From contig NZ_CP073315.1 of NCBI RefSeq assembly GCF_018140925.1, positions 4,030,001 to 4,094,000 on the forward strand: a DNA stretch of 64,000 bases. Reading direction: 5' to 3'. The notes under the pieces were generated by a model that saw only the letters and a list, made by a program, of their open reading frames with translations, was not told the DNA's origin and did not search any database. Source of the stretch: Psychrobacillus sp. INOP01 (GTDB lineage: Bacteria > Bacillota > Bacilli > Bacillales_A > Planococcaceae). How positions within the stretch are numbered: position 1 is the first letter of the stretch; each line of letters begins with the position of its first letter. A program made the position numbers and the translations under genes. Positions 43,290-52,186 of this stretch are shown piece by piece.

Positions 43290-44453
43290 TTAAAATAAAT
43301 TAAGCTCTCCAATACGTGTAATTGCTTCTTTTAATCGTTCTTCATCGACTAATAGACCCACTCGAACATATCCTTCACCGTATACACCAAATCCATTACC
43401 AGCAGCAACAGCTACGTCTGCTTCTTTCAAGAGTAAATCTGCAAAAGCTTCACTCGAATAATTATCGGGAACAGGTAACCATGCGAAGAAGGAACCTTTG
43501 GGTGCATTTACCTGCCAACCAATACTGTTACAAGATTCGATCAGGGCATTTCTTCTACCTTCATATAAATCAACCAATTCCTTTACACATTCTTGACTAT
43601 CATTCAGCGCTATGGTTGCCGCATCTTGAATAGCAGGGAAGAGACTTACAAATAGATGATCTTGAATTATATTAATAGCTTCAATAATTTTAGCATTTCC
43701 TACAGCAAAACCAACTCTCCAGCCGGCCATATTATAAGTTTTGGATAGAGTATACATCTCTATGCCAACTTCTTTCGCACCTTCTGCCTGTAAAAAACTT
43801 ACTGGCTTCACGCCATCGAAGCCAATTCCTCCATATGCAAAATCATGAACAATAGCAATATCAGTTTCTTTTGCTAAAGTAACAGTTTCCTGGAAAAACT
43901 CTAGTGTAGCAATAGCGCCAGTAGGGTTATTAGGATAATTTAAGTACATTAGTTTCGCTTTTTGTTTTTGCTCCTCAGTTAAAGAGCTGTAATCAGGTAG
44001 GAAATTATTTTCTTCGATTAATGGCATCGTGTTAAACTCAACATTTGCAATTCCCACCCCTGATAAATAATCAGGATAGCCAGGGTCAGGAAGCAACATT
44101 AAGTCATTTTCATTCATCAGTGCTAACGGAAGCTCTACTAAACCAATTTTAGTTCCAAATAAAACAGCGACCTCAGTTTCAGGGTCAATATCAACATTAT
44201 ATTCTCGTTTATAGAAATTGGCCGCAGCTTTTTTAAAATCTCCAGTTCCACGAAATGGGCTATACTTATGATTTAGTGGATTAGCTGCAGCTTTTTGTAG
44301 TGCTTGTACAATATGATTGGGTGTGGGCTGATCAGGATTACCCTGTCCTAAATTAATCACATCTCTACCTTCAAGAACTGCATCTCCTACTTTTTTTACT
44401 AGCGTAGCAAAAAACTGTGTAGGTAAATTTTTTAAACGGTTTGAAAATTCCAT
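43290..44453 (-). CDS. mtnE: Methionine-salvage aminotransferase MtnE
   Basis: A 387-residue PLP-dependent class I aminotransferase very like B. subtilis MtnE (YkrV): LPTQFFATLVKKV, VINLGQGNPDQPTP, HKYSPFRG, YPNNPTGAIAT, the PLP lysine in YTLSKTYNMAGWRVGFAVGN, and the end RVGLLVDEERLKEA. It transaminates 4-methylthio-2-oxobutyrate to methionine, the last salvage step. The ATG at 44453 has CGAGGT upstream; 14 extra residues of the longer frame are not family-like. Divergent from mtnU, as in B. subtilis. Confidence 0.92.
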   Translation of the reverse strand: MEFSNRLKNLPTQFFATLVKKVGDAVLEGRDVINLGQGNPDQPTPNHIVQALQKAAANPLNHKYSPFRGTGDFKKAAANFYKREYNVDIDPETEVAVLFGTKIGLVELPLALMNENDLMLLPDPGYPDYLSGVGIANVEFNTMPLIEENNFLPDYSSLTEEQKQKAKLMYLNYPNNPTGAIATLEFFQETVTLAKETDIAIVHDFAYGGIGFDGVKPVSFLQAEGAKEVGIEMYTLSKTYNMAGWRVGFAVGNAKIIEAINIIQDHLFVSLFPAIQDAATIALNDSQECVKELVDLYEGRRNALIESCNSIGWQVNAPKGSFFAWLPVPDNYSSEAFADLLLKEADVAVAAGNGFGVYGEGYVRVGLLVDEERLKEAITRIGELNLF

Positions 44454-44537
44454 GTACGTAACCTCGTTTTCTAATAAGTTGCATTTGTTAGTCAAATCTT
44501 ATAACCTTTTTATAATTATGTCTATAGGAGTGTCAAA

Positions 44538-45314
44538 ATGAGAATTGCATGTGTCCAGTTAAATATAGCTTTTGGTAACCAAAAAGAAAATTTTAGGAAA
44601 GTTGAAGAGAAGATTCGAAAAGCAGCCATGTTAAATGCAGAAATCGTAGTACTGCCTGAAATGTGGAATACTGGTTATGATCTAACGAATCTTGAAGAAA
44701 TAGCTGATGTAAACGGGGAAGAAACTAAAAATCTTCTGACTCGATTGGCAAAAGAGTTACATATTCATATTATTGGTGGTTCTGTTTCAACGAAAAAAGA
44801 TAATCAGTTCTTTAATACGATGTACACGGTAAATAATACTGGAAAGCTGATTGCTGAATATGACAAAGCACATTTATTTAAATTAATGGATGAACATCTT
44901 TACTTAGCAGCAGGATCAAACAAAAATATATTCACCCTGAATGATGTCGAAATGGGTGGCGTTATATGTTATGATTTACGCTTTCCAGAGTGGTTCCGGG
45001 TACATTCGTTGGCTGGAGCAAAAGTCATTTTTGTACCTGCACAATGGCCGGCAACTAGAGTTGATCATTGGAAAATATTATTACAGGCTCGGGCGATTGA
45101 AAATCAATGTTACATCGTTGCAGTAAATCGAGTTGGAGACGATCCTAATAATTCATTTAACGGAAATTCGATGGTAATTGCACCGTGGGGGGAAGTTCTT
45201 TGGGTTGGGGCCGATGAAGAAACAATCGGTTTAGTTGATATCAACATAGAAGAAGTAGAAGAAGTAAGAAAGAGAATTCCTGTATTTAAAGACCGTAGAG
45301 TGGATATATATTAA
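44538..45314 (+). CDS. mtnU: Carbon-nitrogen hydrolase, MtnU-like (omega-amidase type)
   Basis: A 258-residue nitrilase-superfamily hydrolase. The catalytic triad is visible: Glu in VVLPEMWNTGYDL, Lys in YDKAHLFKL, and Cys in GGVICYDLRFPEW. It closely matches B. subtilis MtnU (YkrU), thought to hydrolyse 2-oxo-acid amides formed by glutamine-dependent transamination in methionine salvage. TATAGGAGTG precedes the ATG. Divergent neighbour of mtnE, with 84 bp between them. Cytosolic. Confidence 0.92.
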   Translation: MRIACVQLNIAFGNQKENFRKVEEKIRKAAMLNAEIVVLPEMWNTGYDLTNLEEIADVNGEETKNLLTRLAKELHIHIIGGSVSTKKDNQFFNTMYTVNNTGKLIAEYDKAHLFKLMDEHLYLAAGSNKNIFTLNDVEMGGVICYDLRFPEWFRVHSLAGAKVIFVPAQWPATRVDHWKILLQARAIENQCYIVAVNRVGDDPNNSFNGNSMVIAPWGEVLWVGADEETIGLVDINIEEVEEVRKRIPVFKDRRVDIY

Positions 45315-45323
45315 TATAATATT

Positions 45324-45356
45324 GCTATCTGTATTGACGTACAGATAGCTTTTTTG
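45324..45356 (+). terminator. mtnU terminator
   Basis: GCTATCTGTA and TACAGATAGC form a perfect 10-bp stem with a 6-base loop, followed by six T. Confidence 0.92.
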
Positions 45357-45383
45357 TATGGTTTTCTTAAGGGGGAATTAAAA

Positions 45384-45863
45384 ATGGTAGAAAAAATTCA
45401 CGCTATTCAAGATGAATACCCAGAGGATTTCGCATGGTGCTACGGTTGTGGGAGGATGAACAAAGAGGGGTATCACTTTCGCACCACTTGGGATGGGGAA
45501 CAGACAGTGACGAATTACGAACCGAAGGAAGAACATATTGCGATACCTGGCTTCGTATACGGTGGGCTGATTGGGGCATTAGTCGATTGTCATGGTACAG
45601 GGTCTGCTTCACTTGCACTACATCGAAAAAATGGGTTTGAACCAGGTAGTGGAGAAACACCGCCTCGCTTTGTGACTGGTTCTCTGCATGTAGATTTTCT
45701 GAAACCAACGCCTCAAAAAGTTACACTAAAAGCAGTTGGCAAAGTGGAAGAAATCCATCCTAAGAAATTCAAAGTCACTACAGAAGTGTTTGCTGGACAA
45801 GAGCTCTGTGCTCGCGGTGAAGTTATCGCTGTATTAATGCCTGCAACTTTTGGAAAACAATAA
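45384..45863 (+). CDS. PaaI-like hotdog-fold thioesterase
   Basis: A 159-residue hotdog-fold protein: WCYGCGRMNKEGYHFRTTW (CxxCG-type start common to this group), AIPGFVYGGLIGALVDCHGTGS (active-site helix with Asp), and GSLHVDFLKPTP, GKVEEIHPKKFKV. It probably hydrolyses an acyl-CoA; the substrate is unknown. ATG at 45384 with AAGGGGG upstream. Its neighbours act on CoA and sulfur compounds, but no direct link is shown. Confidence 0.83.
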   Translation: MVEKIHAIQDEYPEDFAWCYGCGRMNKEGYHFRTTWDGEQTVTNYEPKEEHIAIPGFVYGGLIGALVDCHGTGSASLALHRKNGFEPGSGETPPRFVTGSLHVDFLKPTPQKVTLKAVGKVEEIHPKKFKVTTEVFAGQELCARGEVIAVLMPATFGKQ

Positions 45864-45873
45864 ATTATATATA

Positions 45874-45926
45874 GAACCAGTGTAATAAAAACAAGTGTTT
45901 TTATTACACTGGTTCTTTTTATTTTC
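45874..45926 (+). terminator. Terminator of the thioesterase gene
   Basis: A 20-bp perfect palindromic stem (GAACCAGTGTAAT left end, ATTACACTGGTTC right end) is followed by TTTTTATTTT. Confidence 0.92.
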
Positions 45927-45992
45927 TATAAATAATTCCTGCGATTAGAATATTCGAAATTTGGGAATGTGAAGAGAGGGAGGGTGGTTTTA

Positions 45993-46661
45993 ATGGATAC
46001 TTTTTTATACTTTCTATACGCAACTTTATATACAGTATTATTAGTCTGGGGATTATATGGTATTGGAAAGTTTGAGTTAACAAAATGGACAAGTGTTATA
46101 TATATAGTCATATTGCCTCTGATTTATGATAATGCAATACTTGCAACAGGTAAGTGGATTGGAGAAGGTGAGTTATTGGAAAGTTTAAACTTCTCTCGTT
46201 TTTGCTTACATGCTTTAATTACACCATTACTTGTTATGTATTCTATAGGAACTTTGCAGGAAAGTGGTATCAAGTGGGCAAAGAAAAAGTGGTTTGTTAC
46301 CTCAGGTAGTATTTATACGATTGGTTTAATGGTATTAGAATTTTCGTTAGAAGTTGTTGGATTGGAAATTGAAATAGTAAAGGAATACGGAGTCATAAGC
46401 TACTCAAATGTAGAAGAGGCTACTGGTCCACCAATTATGGTGTTATTGGTTGTTCTTATTCTTATTGTAGCTAGTGCTATCTTGTGGAATAAAACAAAAT
46501 GGCCAGTTTTTTTTATTGGTGCCATAGTTATGACTATTGGAAGTGCAGTACCTATTAATGTAGGTAGTGGAGCATTGACAAACGCATTTGAGTTATTTTT
46601 GATTTTTACATTGATTTGGACTAAACGACGTTTGATAACAAATCAGTTATATATTAAATAA
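45993..46661 (+). CDS. Unrecognised polytopic membrane protein
   Basis: A 222-residue hydrophobic protein with about seven membrane helices (first TLYTVLLVWGLYGIG, last NAFELFLIFTLIW). No motif I know; the charged loop GLEIEIVKEYGV and the polar FSRFCLHAL segment are notable. ATG at 45993 follows a strong GGGAGGGTGG; eight upstream codons of the longer frame cover that site. It converges on the MFS gene with a shared terminator. Function unknown. Confidence 0.7.
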   Translation: MDTFLYFLYATLYTVLLVWGLYGIGKFELTKWTSVIYIVILPLIYDNAILATGKWIGEGELLESLNFSRFCLHALITPLLVMYSIGTLQESGIKWAKKKWFVTSGSIYTIGLMVLEFSLEVVGLEIEIVKEYGVISYSNVEEATGPPIMVLLVVLILIVASAILWNKTKWPVFFIGAIVMTIGSAVPINVGSGALTNAFELFLIFTLIWTKRRLITNQLYIK

Positions 46662-46691
46662 AAAAAAGGCATACTAATTTTTAGTATGCCT
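46661..46691. terminator. Bidirectional terminator between the membrane protein and MFS genes
   Basis: GGCATACTAA and TTAGTATGCC form a perfect 10-bp stem; a run of A precedes it, which gives a T-run for the minus strand, and AT-rich sequence follows. Confidence 0.8.
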
Positions 46692-46699
46692 AAATAATT

Positions 46700-47998
46700 T
46701 TACGCTTTTACTAGTTCATCGACTGGAACCGCTTCTTTTGGTTCTGGTACTCTTGTTAAAATGATAAAGCCAATGATAAATAAGATAACTAAACTAAACA
46801 CGCCATACGCTGAGTTTCCAGTTAACTGAGCAGTAACACCTACTAATAATGGTCCCATGATAGACGCAAATTTACCGAAGATATTATAAAACCCGAAAAA
46901 CTCGTTTGAATTTTCTTTTGGAACTAATTTACCAAAATAGGATCTACTAAGCGCTTGTATACCGCCTTGAGATGTTGCCACGAGCATTGCTAATATCCAA
47001 AAATCTACAATAGTATCTAAGAAAAATGCATATGTACAAATAATTATATAAACAATTATTCCAACATAAAGCATTTTCTTTTCAGAAAACTTAGTAGCTA
47101 ATTTTCCATATAGTATGGCAAAAGGTGCAGCAACAACTTGTGTTGCAAACAAAACTATAAGCAAACTCGTAGGTTCCAAGCCTAAATCAGAACCATAAGC
47201 TGTAGACATGGAGATAATGGTACCTACTCCGTCAATATAAAAAAAGTAAGCTATTAAAAATAAAAAAACAGTTCGGTATTGTCGTATTTCTTTGAAGGTA
47301 TTTCCTAATCGTTTAAAACTTTCTATGAATATATTTCCATCTTTTTCGATAAAGTGGATTTGTTTCACATTTTTGAACATTGGGATAGAGAATATCACCC
47401 ACCATGCTCCAGTTATTACAAAAGCAATTCGGCTAGCGTTGGTTGTTGAAATAGGAATAATCTCTTGCCCCGCCAGCAAAATAATGATGATACTAAGTAA
47501 AAAAGGAATAGTTGAGCCTATATAGCCAAAACCATATCCACGTGCTGATACTTTGTGCATCCGTTCATTGGTTGTAACATCGACTATAAAGCCGTCGTAG
47601 AAGACATTCGCCCCAGTTGCACCGAGTGCAGCAAGTGTATAAAAAATTAATAATAACAGCCAATTATCAAAAGGCACGAATGCTAGCATTGTAGTAAATG
47701 TAACTCCCAATACAAAGAAGAAAGTAAAAAATTTCTTTTTCATCCCACGATAGTCTGCAATTGTTCCTAAAATTGGTCCTATCATGGCCAGTATAAAAGT
47801 AAAAATGGCAATCGTATATCCGAGATAAGCAGTGGAATCTGCTGCATCTAGCCCCCCAGCTGTTGCAGATGCCTTATAAAAGATAGGAAAAACAGCTGTA
47901 GTAATGATGATTGAATAGGCGGAAGAGCCCCAATCGTAAAGAGACCAACTATTCTCTTCTTTCGTGAATTTTTTCAAAATATCCATCCTTCCAACCAT
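46700..47998 (-). CDS. MFS transporter, UMF1/Atg22-like
   Basis: A 432-residue 12-helix transporter of the UMF1 (vacuole effluxer Atg22-like) group: NSWSLYDWGSSAYSIIITTAVFPIFYK, TAYLGYTIAIF, GPILGTIADYRGMKKKFF, FYDGFIVDVTTNERMHKVSARGYGFGY-type loop, SQGGIQALSRSYFGKLVP. Substrate unknown; Atg22 relatives export amino acids. The start is uncertain: ATG 47998 has no ribosome site, ATG 47986 abuts GGAAGG, and TTG 47977 lies 9 bases after it and gives the family-like MKKFTKEENSW. Confidence 0.85.
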   Translation of the reverse strand: MVGRMDILKKFTKEENSWSLYDWGSSAYSIIITTAVFPIFYKASATAGGLDAADSTAYLGYTIAIFTFILAMIGPILGTIADYRGMKKKFFTFFFVLGVTFTTMLAFVPFDNWLLLLIFYTLAALGATGANVFYDGFIVDVTTNERMHKVSARGYGFGYIGSTIPFLLSIIIILLAGQEIIPISTTNASRIAFVITGAWWVIFSIPMFKNVKQIHFIEKDGNIFIESFKRLGNTFKEIRQYRTVFLFLIAYFFYIDGVGTIISMSTAYGSDLGLEPTSLLIVLFATQVVAAPFAILYGKLATKFSEKKMLYVGIIVYIIICTYAFFLDTIVDFWILAMLVATSQGGIQALSRSYFGKLVPKENSNEFFGFYNIFGKFASIMGPLLVGVTAQLTGNSAYGVFSLVILFIIGFIILTRVPEPKEAVPVDELVKA

Positions 47999-48096
47999 TG
48001 TTATAAATTATTGTACATCATACAAAACAAGTGAAGTGAATAATTCTGGAAAATAACTTAAATTTTACAATGAAAGTTACTATAATAATAACAACA

Positions 48097-48135
48097 TTAA
48101 GAATATTTTTGTATAAAATTTACATACTTTTAACA
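48097..48135 (+). promoter_or_regulatory. Candidate PhoP box array upstream of ppx-ppk
   Basis: Hexamers TTAAGA (48097), TTTGTA (48108), TTTACA (48119) and TTAACA (48130) follow each other at exactly 11 bp, the layout of PhoP direct repeats (TTHACA with about 5-bp gaps) in B. subtilis. A further TTTACA at 48064 is in phase. They end 48 bases before the ppx start. AT-rich context makes chance matches possible. Confidence 0.5.
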
Positions 48136-48183
48136 TTCTAGAGATGAGTTAAGGAATAAACTATATATTGAGGAGTAAAAAAT

Positions 48184-49731
48184 ATGGAAACTAATAGCAA
48201 GCAGAAAGCAATTATAGATATAGGGTCCAACTCTATACGCCTTGTAGTTTATAGTTATAACAGAACAGTAGGTTTAATAGAGCATCATAACTTTAAAACA
48301 GTCGCTAGATTAAGTATGCATATAGATGCAGAAGGGAACTTGAGTGAAGAAGGTATACATATATTAATAGATACTTTATTGAAATTTAAAAAAATATTAA
48401 ATGATATTTCAGTGAAAAATGTGTTTGCTGCGGCTACTGCGGCTATTAGACAGGCAAACAATCGTGACATTATTTTAAATGAGGTTGAAACACAAACAGG
48501 CATTGATATTACACTATTATCTGCTGAGCAGGAAGCATACTATGGGTATCTGGCTGTTATCCACTCCACGAATATTCAAACGGCAGTAACGATAGACATG
48601 GGTGGAGGAAGTACGGAAGTTACATACTTTGAAAATAAAGAAATAAAGTTCTTACATAGCTTTCCCTTTGGAGCAGTTTCATTAAAAAAGAAATTTATTA
48701 ATGCTAGTTCCATCACATTGGAAGAAAAAGAAAATCTTATTGCTTATGTGTGGGAACAATTTCACACATTACCATGGTTGTCGGACTTGCAAATACCGAT
48801 AGTTGCTATCGGAGGAAGTGCACGGAATTTAGCGCAGGTAGATCAGCAACGTAAAAATTTTTCACTGCATGGAATACATCAATATGAGTTGAGTGGGTTG
48901 GATTTACAGGAGATTAGCAATGAATTCGCTAATTCAACTGTAGAGGATTTAAAGAAAGTAGATGGACTTTCCAGTGATCGAACAGATATTATTGTTCCTG
49001 CATTAGAAACCTTTCGAGTATTTATGGAGGTAGTTAAAGGTACTGCATTTATATATAGTAAGAAGGGTTTGAGAGAAGGAGTTATTTTAGCTCAGCTAAT
49101 AAAAAAATCTCCGAATGATTTTAATCTAAACGATGTGACAACGAATGCAATGCGGCATGTATTGGGTAAGTTTAATGTAAATGAAAATAAATCACTACAA
49201 CAATATGAAATTTTTTCATCTATTTATAATACTCTTTCAGAGTGGAATTATATTACTCCCCTCCAAAACAATCATTTACTACGATATGCATTCCAACTCT
49301 TTCATATCGGTAAGAAAATTGATCAGGACGCATATAGTCAACATACTTTTTATCTTTTAACTAATTTAACGATTGATGGTATTTCTGATAGAGATCGCTT
49401 GAAGATTGCTTTACTCGCATCTTATAAAAATAAGGATACATTCAAACAATATATTGGTCCCTATCAACATATTATTAATAATGTGGAAAATAAGCAGCTT
49501 CGAGATATTGGAGCATTAATCCGTTTTACGAAAGGAATGGATGTACTCGGGAGAGCTCATATAAAAAATGTGTCCATTAATAAATTTTTCGATAACATTG
49601 AATTGACATTTTTAGTTGCAGGAAATTATATATTAGAACAATACCAAGCTGAAAAATTAAAGAAGCATTTAGAGAAAATAGTTCATATAGAAGTGAAGTT
49701 GAAGTTTGTTAACATGGAGGAAATTGAGTGA
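48184..49731 (+). CDS. ppx: Exopolyphosphatase (Ppx/GppA family)
   Basis: A 515-residue ASKHA-fold hydrolase that removes phosphate from polyphosphate ends. Motifs: IIDIGSNSIRLVVY (phosphate 1), ATAAIRQANN, ITLLSAEQEAYYGYLAV and TIDMGGGSTEV (phosphate 2), IVAIGGSARNLA. The C-terminal 200 residues form the long helical domain of Ppx/GppA (HD-like). TTGAGGAG precedes the ATG. It overlaps ppk by 4 bases (GTGA). Expected to counterbalance Ppk; the phosphate-starvation control is inferred from the boxes upstream. Confidence 0.94.
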   Translation: METNSKQKAIIDIGSNSIRLVVYSYNRTVGLIEHHNFKTVARLSMHIDAEGNLSEEGIHILIDTLLKFKKILNDISVKNVFAAATAAIRQANNRDIILNEVETQTGIDITLLSAEQEAYYGYLAVIHSTNIQTAVTIDMGGGSTEVTYFENKEIKFLHSFPFGAVSLKKKFINASSITLEEKENLIAYVWEQFHTLPWLSDLQIPIVAIGGSARNLAQVDQQRKNFSLHGIHQYELSGLDLQEISNEFANSTVEDLKKVDGLSSDRTDIIVPALETFRVFMEVVKGTAFIYSKKGLREGVILAQLIKKSPNDFNLNDVTTNAMRHVLGKFNVNENKSLQQYEIFSSIYNTLSEWNYITPLQNNHLLRYAFQLFHIGKKIDQDAYSQHTFYLLTNLTIDGISDRDRLKIALLASYKNKDTFKQYIGPYQHIINNVENKQLRDIGALIRFTKGMDVLGRAHIKNVSINKFFDNIELTFLVAGNYILEQYQAEKLKKHLEKIVHIEVKLKFVNMEEIE

Positions 49732-51833
49732 TAATTGACAATACGGTAGAAAAACATCCTTTTAATGACTATGCCTATTATAACAACAGGGAAATAAGCT
49801 GGCTCGCATTTAATGAGCGGGTGCTCGAAGAAGCGGAAGATGAATCGAATCCTCTTTTAGAACGATTGAAATTTTTAGCTATATTCAGTTCCAATCTAGA
49901 TGAGTTTTTTATGGTTCGTGTAGCCGGTTTACAAGATCAGGTTCGAGCTGGATTCAATAAACCTGAAAACAAAGCAGGATTGACACCTAAAGAACAGTTA
50001 AATCGTATTGCTTCAATAACGAAACAATTAGTATCAAGGCAAATGAAAATCTATAAAGAGCTGATTGAAAAACAACTCCCTAATCATGGTATTTCTTTAG
50101 TCAAATATGCAGAATTATCTATCGCTCAAAAGAAAGAATTACAGAAGCAATTTGAGGAAGAAATTTTTCCAGTATTAACTCCAATTGCGGTAGACGCATA
50201 TCGACCGTTTCCTATATTGTTGAGTAAAACTATGAACATTTTAGTCATGATAGAAGACAACCAAGATGATATTGTTGAACAAAACAAGATCGCAATTGTA
50301 CAAGTACCATCTGTTTTAAAACGATTTATCCAAGTTTCTACGGAAGATGGTTCATTTGTAGCTGTCCTACTAGAGGATGTCATTATTGAACATATTTCCA
50401 AGCTTTTTCATGGGTATCATGTAAAGCATGCAAACCCTTTTAGAATAACGCGAAATGCAGATTTAACTATCCATGAAGAGGGTGCACGAGATCTGCTTAT
50501 TGAAATAGAAAAAGAATTGAAAAAGCGAAAATGGGGTGCGGTTAGTAGATTAGAAGTAAAGGTGAGCGAGATTAAACCGAAATTATTAAATTATTTGCTG
50601 GATGAACTAGAAATATTGCCAGAGGATGTCTATAAAATAGATGGACCCTTAGACGTAACTTTCTTATTTTCCTATATTAAAATATTTGAAGGGAAGTATA
50701 TGAATCTATTCTATGAACCTTTTATCCCACAACCGCCATTGGATATAGCGAGTGATGAGGATATTTTCGCTAAAGTTCAAAAACAAGATTTGTTTTTTCA
50801 TCACCCCTATGAATCATTTCAACCAATTATAGATTTTATAGAAAAAGCAGCTGACGATCCTTCCGTTTTGGCTATTAAGCAAACGCTATACCGAGTTAGT
50901 GGGAATTCTCCTGTAATTCTTGCTTTAAAGCGCGCTGCAGAAAACGGAAAACAGGTTACTGTGTTAGTTGAGTTAAAAGCACGCTTTGACGAAGAAAATA
51001 ACGTGCAATGGGCAAAAGAGTTAGAGAAGGCAGGCTGTCTCGTAATTTATGGAATGCATAATTTAAAAACACATTCTAAAATAACATTAGTAGTTCGTAG
51101 AAGAAATAATAGAATTGAGCAATATGTACATCTTGGTACAGGAAATTATAATGACCAAACTGCGAGAGTATATACTGATATGGGAATGATAACAGCAAAT
51201 AAAAAAATTGGTTCAGATGCGACACAATTTTTTAATTTTCTTAGTGGTTATACGGATAAACCAAATTATGATAAATTAGTCGTTTCACCCTATGATATTC
51301 GAGATAAATTTATTAGTTTAATAGATGAAGAAATGGAGTACCATCAGGCGTTTCAAAATGGACATATAAAACTAAAGATGAATTCTCTTACAGATAAAGA
51401 TTTAATATTAAAGCTTTATGAAGCTTCATCTGTTGGAGTAAAAGTTGATCTTATAGTAAGGGGAACATGTTGTTTACTACCTCAAATTCCAGGAGTTAGT
51501 GAAAATATTACTGTGATAAGTATTGTTGGAAGATTTTTGGAGCATTCTAGAATTTATTGGTTCCATCGAAATGGCGCTTCTAGATTATATCTTTCTTCTG
51601 CGGATATGATGACTCGAAATATGGTGAAACGTGTAGAGATATTATTTCCTGTTCTATTTCCTCCTATTAAAAAAAGAGTAATGGAAATTTTGGATTTAGA
51701 GTTACGAGACACCGTAAAAGCTCGAGTCCAAGATGAAAATGGAAAATATCACTTTAAAGACAAATCGGAAGGCGAAGTAGATAGTCAGCAAATTTTGTTG
51801 GAAAGATCATTAAAATATATACCAGAAGAATAA
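49728..51833 (+). CDS. ppk1: Polyphosphate kinase 1
   Basis: A 701-residue kinase that makes polyphosphate from ATP. The N-terminal helical and head domains include NREISWLAFNERVLEEA and FSSNLDEFFMVRVAG. The phospholipase-D-like catalytic half has the autophosphorylated His449 in LKTHSKITLV, HLGTGNYNDQTARVYTD, and the C-terminal EHSRIYWFHRNG with the second histidine. Start GTG at 49728 with GGAGG upstream, coupled to ppx. Membrane-associated in some bacteria; full length. Confidence 0.97.
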   Translation: MIIDNTVEKHPFNDYAYYNNREISWLAFNERVLEEAEDESNPLLERLKFLAIFSSNLDEFFMVRVAGLQDQVRAGFNKPENKAGLTPKEQLNRIASITKQLVSRQMKIYKELIEKQLPNHGISLVKYAELSIAQKKELQKQFEEEIFPVLTPIAVDAYRPFPILLSKTMNILVMIEDNQDDIVEQNKIAIVQVPSVLKRFIQVSTEDGSFVAVLLEDVIIEHISKLFHGYHVKHANPFRITRNADLTIHEEGARDLLIEIEKELKKRKWGAVSRLEVKVSEIKPKLLNYLLDELEILPEDVYKIDGPLDVTFLFSYIKIFEGKYMNLFYEPFIPQPPLDIASDEDIFAKVQKQDLFFHHPYESFQPIIDFIEKAADDPSVLAIKQTLYRVSGNSPVILALKRAAENGKQVTVLVELKARFDEENNVQWAKELEKAGCLVIYGMHNLKTHSKITLVVRRRNNRIEQYVHLGTGNYNDQTARVYTDMGMITANKKIGSDATQFFNFLSGYTDKPNYDKLVVSPYDIRDKFISLIDEEMEYHQAFQNGHIKLKMNSLTDKDLILKLYEASSVGVKVDLIVRGTCCLLPQIPGVSENITVISIVGRFLEHSRIYWFHRNGASRLYLSSADMMTRNMVKRVEILFPVLFPPIKKRVMEILDLELRDTVKARVQDENGKYHFKDKSEGEVDSQQILLERSLKYIPEE

Positions 51834-51870
51834 GTAAAGGAGCTGAATCTATTGGTTTCAGCTCCTTTAC
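51834..51870 (+). terminator. Hairpin after ppk1
   Basis: GTAAAGGAGCTGAA and TTCAGCTCCTTTAC form a perfect 14-bp stem with a 9-base loop, directly after the stop. There is no T-run, so it may act with Rho or as a 3' stabiliser. Confidence 0.6.
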
Positions 51871-51903
51871 CATGAAAGAGATATTAATATCTGTTAATAC
51901 AAA

Positions 51904-52173
51904 CTACGTTTTTGCCGCCTCTGAAACTACAAAAGCTAGATCATCATTTCCGAACAATTGAAGTACATATAAAACGGTCCCGGTATCTATTAACGTAGAA
52001 TTTTTCTCAGTGCTTTCCATTACTTCTAGCATAACCTCGTTGGAAGCCTGGTTTGGGTATGCTCTACTATAAAGATCTACAGGATTGATATCATGATTAA
52101 AGCACCATTGTACATAGATTTGAATCATCATATTTTCATCTGCTTCATATTGCTCAATTACTTTATTTTTCAT
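51904..52173 (-). CDS. Small conserved cytosolic protein of unknown function
   Basis: An 89-residue acidic helical protein (KVIEQYEADENMMIQIYVQW; CFNHDINPVDLYSRAYP; LYVLQLFGNDDLAFVVSEA). I recall similar Bacillales proteins but not a family name. A strong AAAAGGAGGTATAAA precedes the ATG. It lies 13 bases after the TetR gene on the same strand, so the two are probably co-transcribed. Confidence 0.75.
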   Translation of the reverse strand: MKNKVIEQYEADENMMIQIYVQWCFNHDINPVDLYSRAYPNQASNEVMLEVMESTEKNSTLIDTGTVLYVLQLFGNDDLAFVVSEAAKT

Positions 52174-52186
52174 TTTATACCTCCTT

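Noticed and set aside
43322-43633. Plus-strand open frame of 103 codons opposite mtnE
   Set aside because: mtnE is conserved over its full length; this frame reads its complement (Leu/His-rich).
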